NCBI GenBank assembly: GCA_014905825.1
Contig: JACGCN010000009.1
Span: 1,240,001 to 1,304,000, forward strand
Source: Lyophyllum atratum
Taxonomy: Eukaryota; Basidiomycota; Agaricomycetes; Agaricales; Lyophyllaceae
Direction: 5' to 3'
Length of the DNA stretch: 64,000 bases
Both the position numbers and the translations under genes were made by a program. Under the pieces are notes generated by a model. That model saw only the letters and a list, made by a program, of their open reading frames with translations. It had not been told where the DNA came from and searched no databases. Shown here one piece after another: positions 31,003 to 43,066 of the stretch; the stretch's first letter is position 1, and every line of letters begins with the position of its first letter.

Positions 31003-32668
31003 ACATCCAAATATCTTGATATCTGTAGTGCTTGATGTTTCCGTAGCACAAATAGACGGTTATATTTTGTCTTGAATTCGATTACTTTGACGACCTTTGC
31101 TTTCTTCATCTTATTATGATAACGTCCTTTGGTCCATGGGATCTACATACTGAGCGCTGGCACTCTTTTTCGTTATTCCGTTCAATCACCCCATGCTATT
31201 TTTGTGTGACAATGCACCGCCGAGAGACTGTGATAGTGGGCTCAGCAGGTATGTGACTGTAAGCACGTATGCCACAGATATCTTCGAAGTCTGTCCACAC
31301 GAGCGGTCGGCTTCGATAGAATTAGACGGCCCTCCGCCGAGCGCCGTCTGTGGTGATGGTCCAAACAGTCGAGGGCCCATGTCGTCTTCGCATTGATGGT
31401 CAACAAGTATCCGCCAGGTAAAATGAAGCTGAAGGCTCTTTGTCGAAGGTTCACAAGGATCGGGGAGCTCCTGAATCGATTTGCGAGACTGTACCAAGGC
31501 TGCCAGGGAAGCAGTAAGAGGGGATGCACTTCGAGACCAAGGCGCGAACCTCGGGATTTGCGGATCTGATTAGACAGCCTCCGTGAAAGTCCCAAGACGT
31601 GTCGCCTAGATAATCAATCCTCAAGATATCCCGACCGGTTGCTACGAAGAGGTTCCACGCGCGTCATATTTTCAGACATATAGAAGCGCGTGCGTGCGTC
31701 CTGATCGTCTCTCAGAAGATTCAGATGAGATTCTCTCAAGCCGCCTCAGTTCAACAACATATGACAGGCGTTCAAGAGGATTTATCAAATTTTGAGCGCA
31801 CTTGTCATGCGATTGGATAAGTGTTGCTGCCTCGTACTCATCTGGAGCGGAGAACCCTGGTTTTAGTACCGTAGATCGCAGACATGAGCCATACTGTGGT
31901 TCGTTCTTGAAGTTGCCAGATTGGCTAAACAACCTGGTCTCCGATCCTGACGGATTTAAGCCCTGCAAGGCCGGGGGATCTTTAGTCCATATCACTGATA
32001 CTCCTGACTGAGTGACTCGGATTCTGTTATTCACGAGGAGTCAAGAATCAAGAGTGATCTTCAAGGACTTCTGATGGATGGTGGCCAGCATCGGCTACCG
32101 ATGATAAATGGTAGAGGGGCGCAACGTGAAGGATTGCTGCCGCGTCTGGAACAGACATCTTCGAACACCTGTGGACCTGTGGTTAACCTGAGGTGATGTG
32201 AAGTGGTGGTTGCAACTAGATCACCATCAGAGCTTTTCTCTTTTTCCCGCTTAACCCGTCGACGATCCCGCATCCATGGCAATCATTGATATCTGCTTTT
32301 TCTTCCTTCTTCAAAAGTTCTGGACCAGAAATTCTGTGGAACAGTACTTGCCTAAAACGGTCCACAGCATACTTACCCTACTTGACACCCCCGATATTCG
32401 CCTTTACTCTGAGGTCCAGTCATTGAATGTGTCCAACGGCTTCTTCTCCATCTTGCCTACGAGGAAAATCCGCAGATTGGTATAAGCTGGTGCAAGTCGT
32501 GGGTTGCCGAAGCCTGGTTTCTCTGTTAGGGAGAAGTCATAATATCGCCGGCTTATGTGATCAGAAGTCCAACCATTTGTGTTGCCTTCTCCATCATTCG
32601 ACCACAGTTTGAGTATCTTGCAACATATAAGACCCATCTAGTTGGAGAAGTATGGCAACATATCGAAG
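31003..32668. other. intergenic region, no gene seen
   Basis: There are several short frames on both strands (31193-31595, 31672-32034, 32404-32637) without domains or splice chains. No repeat was recognised. Confidence 0.45.
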
Positions 32669-33755
32669 ATGTCCCTTCCTACTCTCCAACTCACCACGAA
32701 GGTCGTCCAGTCTAAAGATGGCACAAACATCTACGCTGAAGCATGCGGAGATCATTCCAAACCCGCCGTCGTCTTCGTACACGGCCTAGCCTGCGCATCT
32801 ACCGCGTTCGACAGGATATTCTCTCTTCCCGAGTTTCAGAAAAATCTTTATCTAGTGAGCTCCGCATGCTCGAGTTACCTGATCAACATACTAATGCCAT
32901 CCTCTTTCAGGTACGGTACGATGCACGAGGTCATGCAAGGAGTGATGGTCCCACAACGGAAGAAGCGTACGAATCAGGTCGCTACGCGGAGGACTTTGAT
33001 GCCGTTTGCAAGGCTTTTGACCTGGATAAGCCGTTCTACGCCGGATGGTGAGTACTATCCTTTTTTCGTGTACGATAGTCCTGAAGAGACCCTGTTCCTA
33101 GGAGTTTAGCAGGTCAGGCGTTTCTCCTTGTGTCTCTTATTGCTCACTCAAGCTTTCTACGTAGGTTCCATCGCTGCTGACATATGTGCGAATAATCTTC
33201 CCGTCAAGGGCATCATTTGGCTTGGAGCGCTTCCTTACATGGGCGATGTTATGGGTATCGTTGCGACCCCGCTGGTCCTTTCCTTCCTTCCTGGAATCAT
33301 GGCTCCTGAATCTCCTGCGCACGCGCTCAAGACACGAATTGAATTCTGTCGCACACTTGTGCCCGCCGCTCTCCTGCCGAAAGTCCCGTTTGCCGACATG
33401 ACTGCTTGGGTCGGCGCTGCAACGCATCTCTCGCCTGAGTGCGCCACCCTTCTCTTGGGCCGCAAGCAAGACCCTTCGAGACTTCTTGAAGAAGCTGCAA
33501 AGGGACTTCCCCTGTGTATCATTCACGGAGCGGAGGACCTTCAGATATCCGGGCAGCACGTAATCGAACAAATGCAGCCTCAGTTTAAGGACTGTGAGAG
33601 TCATTTACTCCCGGGAATTGGACACATACCATTCTGGGAGGATCCTGAAACTGTAGCCAACTTGATCGTGAAGTTCGTGGCTCGTGTTACTCAGTCAAAT
33701 GTAAGTGCTATCTGCTACGCCCCTTGTCCCCTGCTGAAACGCCGCACAGGCCTAA
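32669..33755 (+). CDS. alpha/beta hydrolase, paralog 1 (no signal peptide)
   Basis: This is an alpha/beta-hydrolase fold enzyme of unknown substrate, probably cytosolic. It starts MSLPTLQLTTKVVQSKDGTN and has an oxyanion region VVFVHGLACASTAFD, then LYL-VRYDARGHARSDGP. The nucleophile elbow GWSLAG is encoded across three exons, with an 11-nt microexon (33102-33112) holding the catalytic Ser codon. Next come GIIWLGALPYMGDVMGIVATP, the catalytic Asp in IIHGAEDLQISG and the catalytic His in GIGHIPFWEDP. Introns are 32855-32910, 33048-33101, 33113-33174 and probably 33701-33749. If the last is spliced the protein ends ...TQSNA at 33755; without splicing the stop is at 33776-33778. The protein is about 275 residues long. 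The tandem paralog at 34843 shares the order and position of the first two introns. Confidence 0.87.
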
Positions 33756-34842
33756 ATGAACACCTTAGATTGTGCTGAAGGATAGATATATTACATCTTT
33801 TGGTGTCAACGAGTTCTCTCTCTTCTTCATCATCGCAATTGAAAGACGACATCCTACCTCTCAATAACGTGTCGCCGAATATAAGCCGCGACATGGAAAT
33901 GCTGAACCGTTTGTGTCGGATAACCTGAATATTTTTCAACCTTACTATCATCGGTAGCTAAAATCCAAGCCCTTGGGCATGCGCAGCCCGTGCACGGCTA
34001 CTATAGTAAGTATAGCCCAAATTCAAGTCCAAGCGAATCTGACAGGAGACGGGCATTCCGCGAGTGTTCGCTATATTTTCGGTGCCTCCAAGGTACATTA
34101 CCAGCTATTCAAATGTCAAGTATGGACCTGACATTGTTTTTCTACTACTAGGGCATAGTACATGCTGCACATGACCATATTCTCCGTAAACCATTCCCTA
34201 TGGCGTCGTTTCTTCTCGTCATGACCTTATCTCGAGTTTGTCATGTCCGACGGCTTATCTCAGTAGCATGCAACCTGCATAATGGATCTTGTGTTGAATG
34301 CGGATAATGATCTCGGTGTCTTCGAGGTCGGCAGTCGGAGCGACTACAAGCAACCAAGCAGTCGATATTTTTGGTCCTCCAAGTTCCCTACTATCACTCT
34401 TTCACCACGACCCCATTCAAGTTCAAGCTCCCACTGACTTTCCATTGAACCTACTCACAAATCTCATAATATGGGTACTCCGACCTTGCCCTCGGTTATT
34501 CTCCTCGAGCCGAGCTTCAATATCGTCAGCTGCTCCAAAAACTTCTGCCTGGCACGGGTGCAGTGTTCGGGTCGTTTGACAGGAACACGTCGGTGTCGCC
34601 TCAAATCCGGCAACCGATACTTGATGCGGATATCTAGCGGCGGTAAGTGTATATATGGACGACCATCATCTTCTCACTAAGCCTCTGCCGATCTATGTAT
34701 AACGCATTCTGTGCCAGTGCCCTTGATGCGATCAAGATTACATTTAGCTCTGACCTGACTGCCCCGCCTTTATAAAATTCGACCTCGACGATCCGGACGA
34801 ACATTTCTCTCAGCGAGCTCCCAGTAATTTATCGTTCCGAAG
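33756..34842. other. intergenic region with promoter of hydrolase 2
   Basis: No gene is supported. The proximal 75 bp upstream of 34843 hold a TATA box and leader. Confidence 0.5.
34771..34777 (+). promoter_or_regulatory. TATA box of alpha/beta hydrolase 2
   Basis: TATAAAA lies 72 bp upstream of the ATG at 34843, the same spacing as the TATA box of the epimerase-like gene 1. Confidence 0.5.
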
Positions 34843-35923
34843 ATGCGCTTCTTCCTCCTCGCCGCGCCATTGCTCCTTTCTCTTGTTCTCACTCGCGCTG
34901 ACGACGTTAGTGCTGATGCCACTTGCACTAGCGATGTCAATGCGACTGCAACCAGCAGTTACACGAAGGATTTCACCTCAAGAGATGGCACGAAAGTCCA
35001 TGCACAGGCTGTCGGAAATCCGAACGGTCCCCATATCATCTTCGCTCACGGTCTGGCGTGCACGATGGCTGCTTTCGACCCTCTATTCGAAGATAAAGCG
35101 ATGCTTGCGACTCTCTACATGGCATGCTTAAATTTCACTGCTCCGAGCTTTCATCTGATACATATCGGCAGGTTCGATACGACACTCGTGGTCATGGTCT
35201 CTCCGGAAAACCGCCGACGCCTGATTTCTACACGTCTGATCGATATGCCGATGATCTCAAGGCCGTCGTCAGCGGTTTCAACCTCCAGAAGCCATTCTTC
35301 GTTGGATGGCAAGTTCAAGTCATACTTATGCATAACCAGACCAATAACCACGTAAACACAGGAGTTTAGCAGGTGCCATCGCGGCAGACATTGCAGCGAA
35401 CTTCCCGCACCCTCTCCCCTTCTCTGGCCTCGTCTGGCTTGCAGGTCTCCCGTACATCGGCGATATTCTTCCAATTGTTGCTACACCTACGGTTTTGGGT
35501 TTCCTCCCGGGACTACAGGACGCCACGAACGCGACCGTGGCTTTGCAAACCAGGATCGACTTCGTGGAAACTCTTTCTGCGAAGACCGACTCCGTTCCTT
35601 ACGCCACGAAGCTCGGATGGGTCGGAGGCACGGCGTACCTTTCACCTGCCGGTGCCTCTCTTGTGCTTGGTCGCTCTCAAGACGCTACGCGGCTTCTTGA
35701 AGAGGGTGCCGCCGGTTGGCCCTTGTTGATTTTGCACGGTGCTGCCGACAGGCAAATCAACGGCACCGCAGTCATCGAGAACATGGCCCCCAAGTTCAAG
35801 AATGTAGAGAGCCATCTGATCAAGGGCGCCGGCCATATCCCGTTCTATGACGATGAGCCAACTGTTGCTCGCTACCTCCTTTCCTTCATTGCCCGTATCA
35901 AGTCTACAAAACCTTACCCGTAA
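34843..35923 (+). CDS. secreted alpha/beta hydrolase, paralog 2
   Basis: This is the tandem duplicate of the preceding hydrolase with an added signal peptide (MRFFLLAAPLLLSLVLTRAD) and several N-x-S/T sites. The core reads FTSRDGTKVHAQAVGN, HIIFAHGLACTMAAFDP, VRYDTRGHGLSGKPP, GWSLAGAIAADIAANFP (nucleophile Ser), LVWLAGLPYIGDILPIVATP, ILHGAADRQING (Asp) and KGAGHIPFYDDEP (His), ending KSTKPYP. Two introns are needed to keep the frame, and both start with GC: 35122-35171 (GCATGC) and 35309-35361 (GCAAGT). In paralog 1 the matching donors are GTGAGC and GTGAGT. The second intron of the elbow seen in paralog 1 is absent here. The substrate is unknown, and an extracellular esterase role is inferred from the leader. 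Confidence 0.85.
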
Positions 35924-37611
35924 GCTGATTTCTTGCACACATGCTTTTTCAACATATTGACGGTTTTTTTTTGCAGTGTTTAAAATTAAGACAGACCGGT
36001 GTTCAGTCATGACGATCTTTTGAACGCGTCCACTCTTTATATATAGTCGCTGAGCTTCAGGACTACTCATCTTCAGGAACATATATACCCTACTCCAGTA
36101 CATTCTGCACATACTATCATCATCTAGTTATTAATTTAGCTGTATGATACAATTCGAGTCCTTTGCTTGTGTGTGCTCAAGTACGCTTGCGGATGTTCAA
36201 CCTCGAACTCATCAGCCTGCAAAAAGTGCCTTGGGTGCTTCACTGTATGGAGAAATTGACGCTAACGTCTGCGTAATGACGGATCATTACCAGTGGGTAC
36301 TTACGTGGTCTTAAGCCATTACTTTCTTCCTGTGACACATACACATGTATGATAAGTGTACTAACTGGGTGAAGAGCTCCGTCATGCTCATGGGATTGGA
36401 CTTTGTGATGTGAAGTTAGGGACAATAAAGGGTGTCTTAGACTCGAAGCTTGATCGCTCTGACCAAGCTCTGACACTTGGGAAGTAAGGACAACTTCCTC
36501 TGGATGTACTTTCCGCGGTTCTCGTCAGAATCTGCTATATGTATGGGCTTTCTAAGAGCGTTTCTTGCAGAAGGCGACGAAGTAGATATGATACAGTTCG
36601 AATATCACATAGACATTGGCAACTTCTTGGAGAAGATTCCAAGGTATAAATAGTTCGTGATCCAGCTAGGCTTAAGTTATATCATGGGGCGATGAGAGAC
36701 GCTAGGCTGAAGCAGTATTCCCATCCAAATGCCTTGTCGTCTATCGAGTTCGATTATGCACGTCAGAGTCGCCGAGTTATCCGAAAGTATTCAAAAGCCA
36801 AAACAGATTATATGTCGAAGCCCAAGTAAGCGTCAATTCCTGAGAAGGAGAAGGCCATGTCAGAATTTCGACAGACGACGTGGGGTAGCGTGGGTACGCA
36901 AGGACAGATAAGTCTTTAAGCCAATATCTCCGTGGACTGATAGCTCCGAACCCCCTGAGCCGCCAAAGGCATCAGTGGACGACTTCCCGTAAGGAGCTTT
37001 CAATTCAGGAGTCACTAGTCAAGTCTGATCGGACATCTGTATCTGTCAGTCTGCTCCACTTCCACGATGTCAACCTCGCAGTCAGGCGGCGAGCATCGTT
37101 GAAAGTTTCACTCACTTTGGAGGCACGGATTTCTCGCGAGTCGTAGACACGTGAAACCTGCATTAACGTCTGCTTCGTTATTTCGGAGGAATCTGTTGCG
37201 GTGAACTTTGCCACAGTGACGATGATATCATTGAACGTTCAGAATCTTCAGATGGAAGCCTCCTTCGCTTGAGACAAAAGACTTCTGGTTCATCTATGAT
37301 CGGTTTTAAGGTGGGTCCTCGCGGTACACAAGACGCACCGCCCAATACGTTTTTCCAACTGGAAGCAAGGGAGAAACGTTAGCATGGTGGGTAATGCAGG
37401 GTCGGGCAGGATGGATAATCTGCGTTATTGTTTGGTGCTGTTTACTTCCAGTGGGGACACTTCTGCTCAGTCATGATGATCGACCATCAATCTTCATTTT
37501 TCACCTAGGTTCATTGGAGATGACCGTCTCGCTGTTATTCAACAGAATCTCATGCCAGACGGAAGTATACTGCGACTAGTGTTACAAATAAAGCAAAGCT
37601 ACTGAGGCGTT
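35924..37611. other. intergenic region, no gene seen
   Basis: This is AT-richer than the genes and contains short frames only (36240-36476, 36729-36911, 37005-37214). No domain, RNA or repeat was recognised. Confidence 0.45.
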
Positions 37612-39128
37612 TTACTGTCTACGAGCCGTGACACAATTTAAGCGAAGGTACATAGGAATGCTGACGTCTTGAACTTCTTTAGTAGCGTTGAGCGCGAGAG
37701 TATTGTACTCTTCGGCGCTCATACCGCTTCCTACAATCAACGTCCTGCCGTTCTTGATAAATGTCTGTAGAAATTTCAGTGATCCTGACGCTATAAGACC
37801 GCATTGACACTACCGACCTTGACATTTTCACGCATAAATTCTCCGACCAAGTTGAGGCGCATTCCTTCAGCGGTATCTGGCAGACTATGAGATGCAAGTG
37901 ACGGTTTTCCCAGCGATGACGGACCTTTCGGGAAGCATGGACCAATGGGCATCCATACGTTGTGCTGATGGATCGCATCAAAGGTACCCTGCACCTTGAT
38001 CATACCATCTAAACCCTCCGCCGCGTTTATGCTAGCGCTGCGAGCCGCAAGGCCATGACGCAGGGCTGCACACCATCGTCCAAACCAGCTTTCGGATCCG
38101 ATTGTGGTCTTCTGTTCGTCCACGACGAAGAAATCCCACTCCTGTAGCTGGAGGAACCCTCCTGTTTTGAGTGTCCGGGAAATCTCTCCAATCAGGGATG
38201 GATAGTCCTTGATTCCTATCAAGAAGGGTAAGTTTGATGTCTTAAAACAATACTTAGGGAGGGATTACCCATGGCGATCATCCTGGCATTCACCAGATCA
38301 AATTGATTATTCTTGTATATTGTAAGGCCTTTGTTGGCGTCGCACTGTGGGTAAGGAAAGTCGTAAGACATCAAGCGTTGACCATACGGGTACACTGACC
38401 ACATCAATTCTACATGAATAAGGTCAGTTCAACTTTGTGACGGGCGCATCGTTATGGTACGTACCGTAGATTCTCAGGGGCAAGACTGTCGTTCAAAAAT
38501 ACTAAGCCCGGCGGCCAGATCAAACTATGCAAGAGCTTACCCGACGTCCATCGGCGCAACATCAGCACCAACCACCGAACAATGAGGGAAGTCCGTGGCC
38601 ATGTCCATTGCCCTGAGGTCGTTGTTAGTATGTCGCGAAGTGGTGGAAGGACTTGTCAACGTACCAAGCGCCAGTGCCGCATCCGAGGTCGAGGATAGTC
38701 TGCTCTTTACCAGGTACATATGCAAGGTGTTCTTTTATCGCGCCAGTATAGTTGCCGCCAATAAGCATCTTTAGAAGAAGATGCTGATTATCTAGGTGAA
38801 TTGTCAACAATTTCCAAAGGGTATCACTGCAGACTAAGAGAAAAAACGTTTACTTAGACGCGCTAGTTCCTCATTATTGACGGGCAGTTGATAAACGTCC
38901 TTGCGGGGAGCCGGGACTGGTTTAGGTAGGTCGATCGTCGTAGGCCTAACAAACCTAACGACACAGTCAATATCCGACCCTGTGCACTTCCAAACAGAAG
39001 CTTCCGGCTTACTGAGAAGTAGGTGTACGAGGTTGTGTAGAAGGCTGGTGGATGGCGTCGGCACCAGTGGCCAGAGTGCGACGAAGTTGGAACGAATGTC
39101 GAGAAAGGCGTAACGTGGAACGTAGCAT
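37612..39128 (-). CDS. SAM-dependent methyltransferase with mitochondrial-type leader
   Basis: This is a class I methyltransferase of the fungal secondary-metabolism type (LaeA/TAM-like group, substrate unknown). The ATG at 39126-39128 gives MLRSTLRLSRHSFQLRRTLA, an Arg-rich amphipathic leader without acidic residues, then an intron and FVRPTTIDLPKPVPAPRKDV. After another intron come EELARLNNQHLLLKMLIGGN and motif I ILDLGCGTGAW. Next are MATDFPHCSVVGADVAPMDV (motif II acidic region), GLAPENLRIDVCDANKGLTI, NNQFDLVNARM and LKTGGFLQLQEWD. The C-terminal helical part ends NCVTARRQ, TAA at 37612-37614. A 10-nt microexon (38400-38409) between two 55-nt introns is required to join LR to CDANKG. The protein is about 370 residues long. 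The leader suggests mitochondria, but only the first exon supports that; an alternative start further in would give a cytosolic form. Confidence 0.82.
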
Positions 39129-41261
39129 GTTCAATATCAGGAGTTATGGATGGTGAGTACGGCCATTCTTCGTTCGTTCATTGTAACTTATATGATAAGA
39201 TGCTCCGACCATGAGCCTCTGACAACCGCTTGGCAACAATATGCAATTACTCCGTACGCACCGGTTGTCATAAACGTGCTGTCGCGTGTATTGTTGTGAG
39301 AGGACATGCACACTGCACAGGTCGCTTCTTGATGATCTATGAAGGTTCCATCTTCGTCAAGGTGTATTGGGAGGGAATGGAGTATCACGTACACGACATT
39401 TTAATAAAAAAATGTTCTCAAGAGGAACATCAGTTGGAATGTCCATGCGGAATCAGTTTCTAGATATTCTAGATTTCCGAAGGCAGTATTAGCCTAAGCG
39501 TCCGATCCAATTATAGGCTTTTAACTTCCAAGTTCTCTTGTAAACATGCCGTGCACATTCAAGATATGATATGAGAGATCGTCTCAAAGGAGATGACACG
39601 GAAGATGCCCGAAGTCGTCCCGCCGGCTGTATACAGGGGAATGTATACGGCAGCTGATAGATAACATCGGTTGTTCCTATATCGTACCGTGGCCAACCAA
39701 GAGGCTGCAGTCTTCGACTAGTACTACCTACCAGTGCCCGTCGAGGCTGAAAAGCCTGAAATACTAGAGTGGAGCGGCTGAGCCTAGCTCGGGGTTTCCC
39801 ATATCTTCCACGCTGGTCGTTACGCTGGACCGCTGATCCGTGCTTGCAAGGTACCAATGTCGAAAAGATGTAGGATGGTTTGAACCAAACCAACGATACA
39901 ATCATCTGAGTCACCTCGATCAGGCTCTTTGATGGCTGGTTTGATTTTCCCACGACCAATCTTCACACAATGCAACTTCCACGATGACAAGAGTTGCTGA
40001 AAATTCATTTCAATTCCCTTGGGACTCTGATACCGATATCTCATGTCAATGCCACCCATACCACCAGGTTTACGGCTCTTGCGACGTCTAGGATCTTTGT
40101 TGTGTCCTTGATCAGCTCGATGCATCAACTCAAGGAGCAAATCATGGAGCAAATTATGCCACTAGAGTGCCTATCATCCTCTTTTAAGGGCGGAAACTAC
40201 GCAGTTGCCTCTGCAATCTTGTGACGCTAGTTTCGAGGCTTGAACCTCGAAAGACCACGACGACGTGCTCTCTCAACGAGGTCGGATATACTCCCTGTTC
40301 AGCTCACTTCGATGACCACTTCTCCAATCTCCTTCTGATTCCTCCATCAACGATCGCCAACGTCGGATCTGCTGAAGACATAAACGTGAGTATATTTGAA
40401 GTTATACAACGGCTCAAGATTGCGTTCTGAGCATCCGATGGCAACCCAAGTGGTTATGGGCATGATGCAGCTTCTTCAGACGCCAGGTATTGTATTGTAC
40501 ATTGTGCTCCACCGCAGAGATCACACCGGTTGACCCGTTTATCAGTTATCATCACCGCTGGTATCACGGTCCGCGATGGCATTGAGTTCCCATAGAAGCA
40601 CGCGCGAAGGTCGATTTAGAGTCATGATCTCAGGCTATTGTGACCACTTCGACCAGTCGACGCACATTGCGAGGAATAGGGTGACGCATCGGCGCCACGG
40701 TGACAGACGCCACCTTTTTCCGGTGTTTCTGTGTATTCGGAATTATTCGAGCATCTCTGTCGGCGCCCCGCTCGGTACAACGATCATAAGGTTATGTTGA
40801 TGACGGCTGTGTAAAACGTGAGGACATCAGTCTCCTGCTGTGATATTACTTCCGATTCTTGGAAATCCCACAACTGGACTCGCAGCTCTCAGGATGTCGT
40901 TAGGAGAACTCAGGAGAACTCGTGGTACCATAGACCACGAGATCGGAGGACTAATATGCGAGGCAATCCGACAAATGGTACTGGTGCCTGGTCGACTCAA
41001 TCGAATTGATCGCAGATGTCAACTGAGTTCGCCAAACAACAATGTATGTTTTGGCGACTTTGTTACTTGGTCAATCCTCCAATTGGACTGTCTTCCATAA
41101 ATGGATTTTAGCAAGGACCTTGTCACGTTCTTCTCGCCTTTGATGTGTTCCATTCGAGTGTCCGGCATTCACCCCATCAGCATTTGAATTTTTAGGGGGC
41201 TACGTATTAAAACCTACAGCCATGTTCAATTCGCATTCTAGCCCCAGCCTCCGCGAGATCA
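39129..41261. other. intergenic region, no supported gene
   Basis: The longest frames (39489-39959 and 39820-40152 on minus, 40576-40800 on plus) show no domain. The minus frame 39820-40152 (NFQQLLSSWKLHCVKIGRGK) reads protein-like but lacks a splice partner. The promoter of the rhodopsin-like gene probably lies just upstream of 41262. Confidence 0.4.
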
Positions 41262-42611
41262 ATGGCGTCCACTTCCCCGATCACCCTGTACTCGGTCAAA
41301 GGTGAATCTGACCCTAGTCATCCAAATTTGAGATACCTCGCTAACAGTAAGGGTCGTTTCTGTCTGTTTTCATTTTAAGTCCTTGGTCTCGCTGGGCCAA
41401 TTACCGCTGCCTGTGTGACACTCGTTCGCCTGTTTGAGCGTACTAGGAGCAGGCGATTCGGCTACGATGACGGTTTTGCTGCACTTGCGTTAAGCATCCT
41501 CGTGGTCTTTGTTGTGACTCTGTTCACCCACCTGGGTGACCCAAGTATGTTCACGCTGATCAACTTCTCCCGATCAACCTAATCATAGCCTTCGCGTCCC
41601 AGCACACCTCTCGTATGCTACTAGAGTTGCCATGTACTACAGCATTGCACAGGGCTTTTATGGAATTGTCTGGTATGTGATTCGCAGCGTGTCATATTTG
41701 AATGACCGTCTGACCAAATCTTTCAATACAGGTCGGCTCGTTTGTCGATTCTCTTCTCAGTCATCCGGATATCATCCAACGGCACTCCTCTGAGGCGTAT
41801 CCTGTACGGCCTCATGGTCTCGTTTCTGGTCATATGGGCCGTCCTTTTTGCCCAAGTTTTCTGGGTCTGTGAATCGGAACCGTTGTGGAAGGTAAAGCAC
41901 ATCGAATATTGCATTATTACACCACTTACGACGACTTGTGATATCAGGACGCTCTCGCACCGCAATGCGCACTTGGTCGCAATGTCGCAATCGCGCAACT
42001 AATTAGTATGTCGTGTGCTCTTGTATGTATACCGATACGACAGCTGATGCATTGCGCCAGGCGACATCTACGCGGACTCAGTACTTATTGCAGCGCCACT
42101 CCGGCTTCTGTGGAATCTCGAGGTGTCCCGCGCTCAGAAAAACCGCCTACTTTTAGTGTTCTCTTCCAGTATTGTCACTACTATTGCGAGCTTGGTTCAC
42201 GCCTATTATGTACTTCGGGTCGGCGGCTTGGACGAGGTATTCGTTGCCATTGTTGAGGTATGTGTCTCTGGGACTTTTGACCTGCGGTTGACTAAACAGC
42301 GCTTCTTGCAGTTATGTCTCTCACTTCTTGTTTGTAACCTCGCTGTCATTGTGGGGCTCTGCGCACGGATGTTCGATTCGGCCAAAAGGAGCACAAACAC
42401 TTCCTCGGGCGATAGTTACGCTATGTCTCGCTCCCGTGGGACCAGCAACGGCGTGCGATCCGTGGAATTCAATACCCATACGATGGACGATAGCGCTGCT
42501 GGAATAAATGTCAAGGTCGTTGGCCTCCGCGACGACACCTTCAGTGACTCCACCACTGCGAAGGTATATCATTACCCACAAACCCCATATACCACCCACA
42601 ACATTGCTTAA
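41262..42611 (+). CDS. fungal rhodopsin-like seven-helix membrane protein
   Basis: This is an integral membrane protein of the large fungal rhodopsin-like family common in basidiomycetes; its ligand and signalling role are unknown. It starts MASTSPITLYSVK. After an intron come VLGLAGPITAACVTLVRLFE, RSRRFGYDDGFAALALSILV (the paired Asp after the first loop is typical), AMYYSIAQGFYGIVWSARLS and LYGLMVSFLVIWAVLFAQVF. Further helices are NRLLLVFSSSIVTTIASLVH and LCLSLLVCNLAVIVGLCARM. The cytosolic tail is Ser/Thr-rich (SGDSYAMSRSRGTSNG) and ends TPYTTHNIA, stop 42609-42611. At least six introns are present (for example 42259-42311). There is no retinal-type Lys that I can place. The family call is good; the exact exon list is approximate. 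Confidence 0.8.
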
Positions 42612-43066
42612 CGCATGGGCAGCGCAAGTCGGTATGGTACCAGAGCTAAGGGGGCTCATTTTAGACGTTTTTGGCGGGCCAGATAATTATTTAATTCGTT
42701 CAACTCACCGTCTTTCCTTTCTTCAACGCTTCTTGATATATTTAGCCATTTCAACATACGCCGAAGCATTCGCGCTACACAGGCGTGAGGAATAGTTGTA
42801 GTAATAAAGCCTTAAACAACGCTCAATGTCAAAAATGTCAACTCATCTCCAACGATAATGTCCGCCGATGACATTGGTGTCAAACTGTACAAGCACAAGC
42901 GTTATGTGGCTCGTGACTGGCGGACTCAGGATGAGCTTTTGGAAGAGACGTTGGTGACGGCAGCAGATAACAAATAATCGATCATTCATGACATCTGTGA
43001 ACCAGCCAATCAAGGAGACGCGGTTACGAACGGATTGAAGTTGTACCTAGGGGACGACTAGCGAAT
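42612..43066. other. intergenic region, no gene seen
   Basis: This is the flank between the membrane-protein gene and the GH71 relic. The frame at 42508-42795 overlaps the end of the membrane-protein gene and has no domain. Confidence 0.5.
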
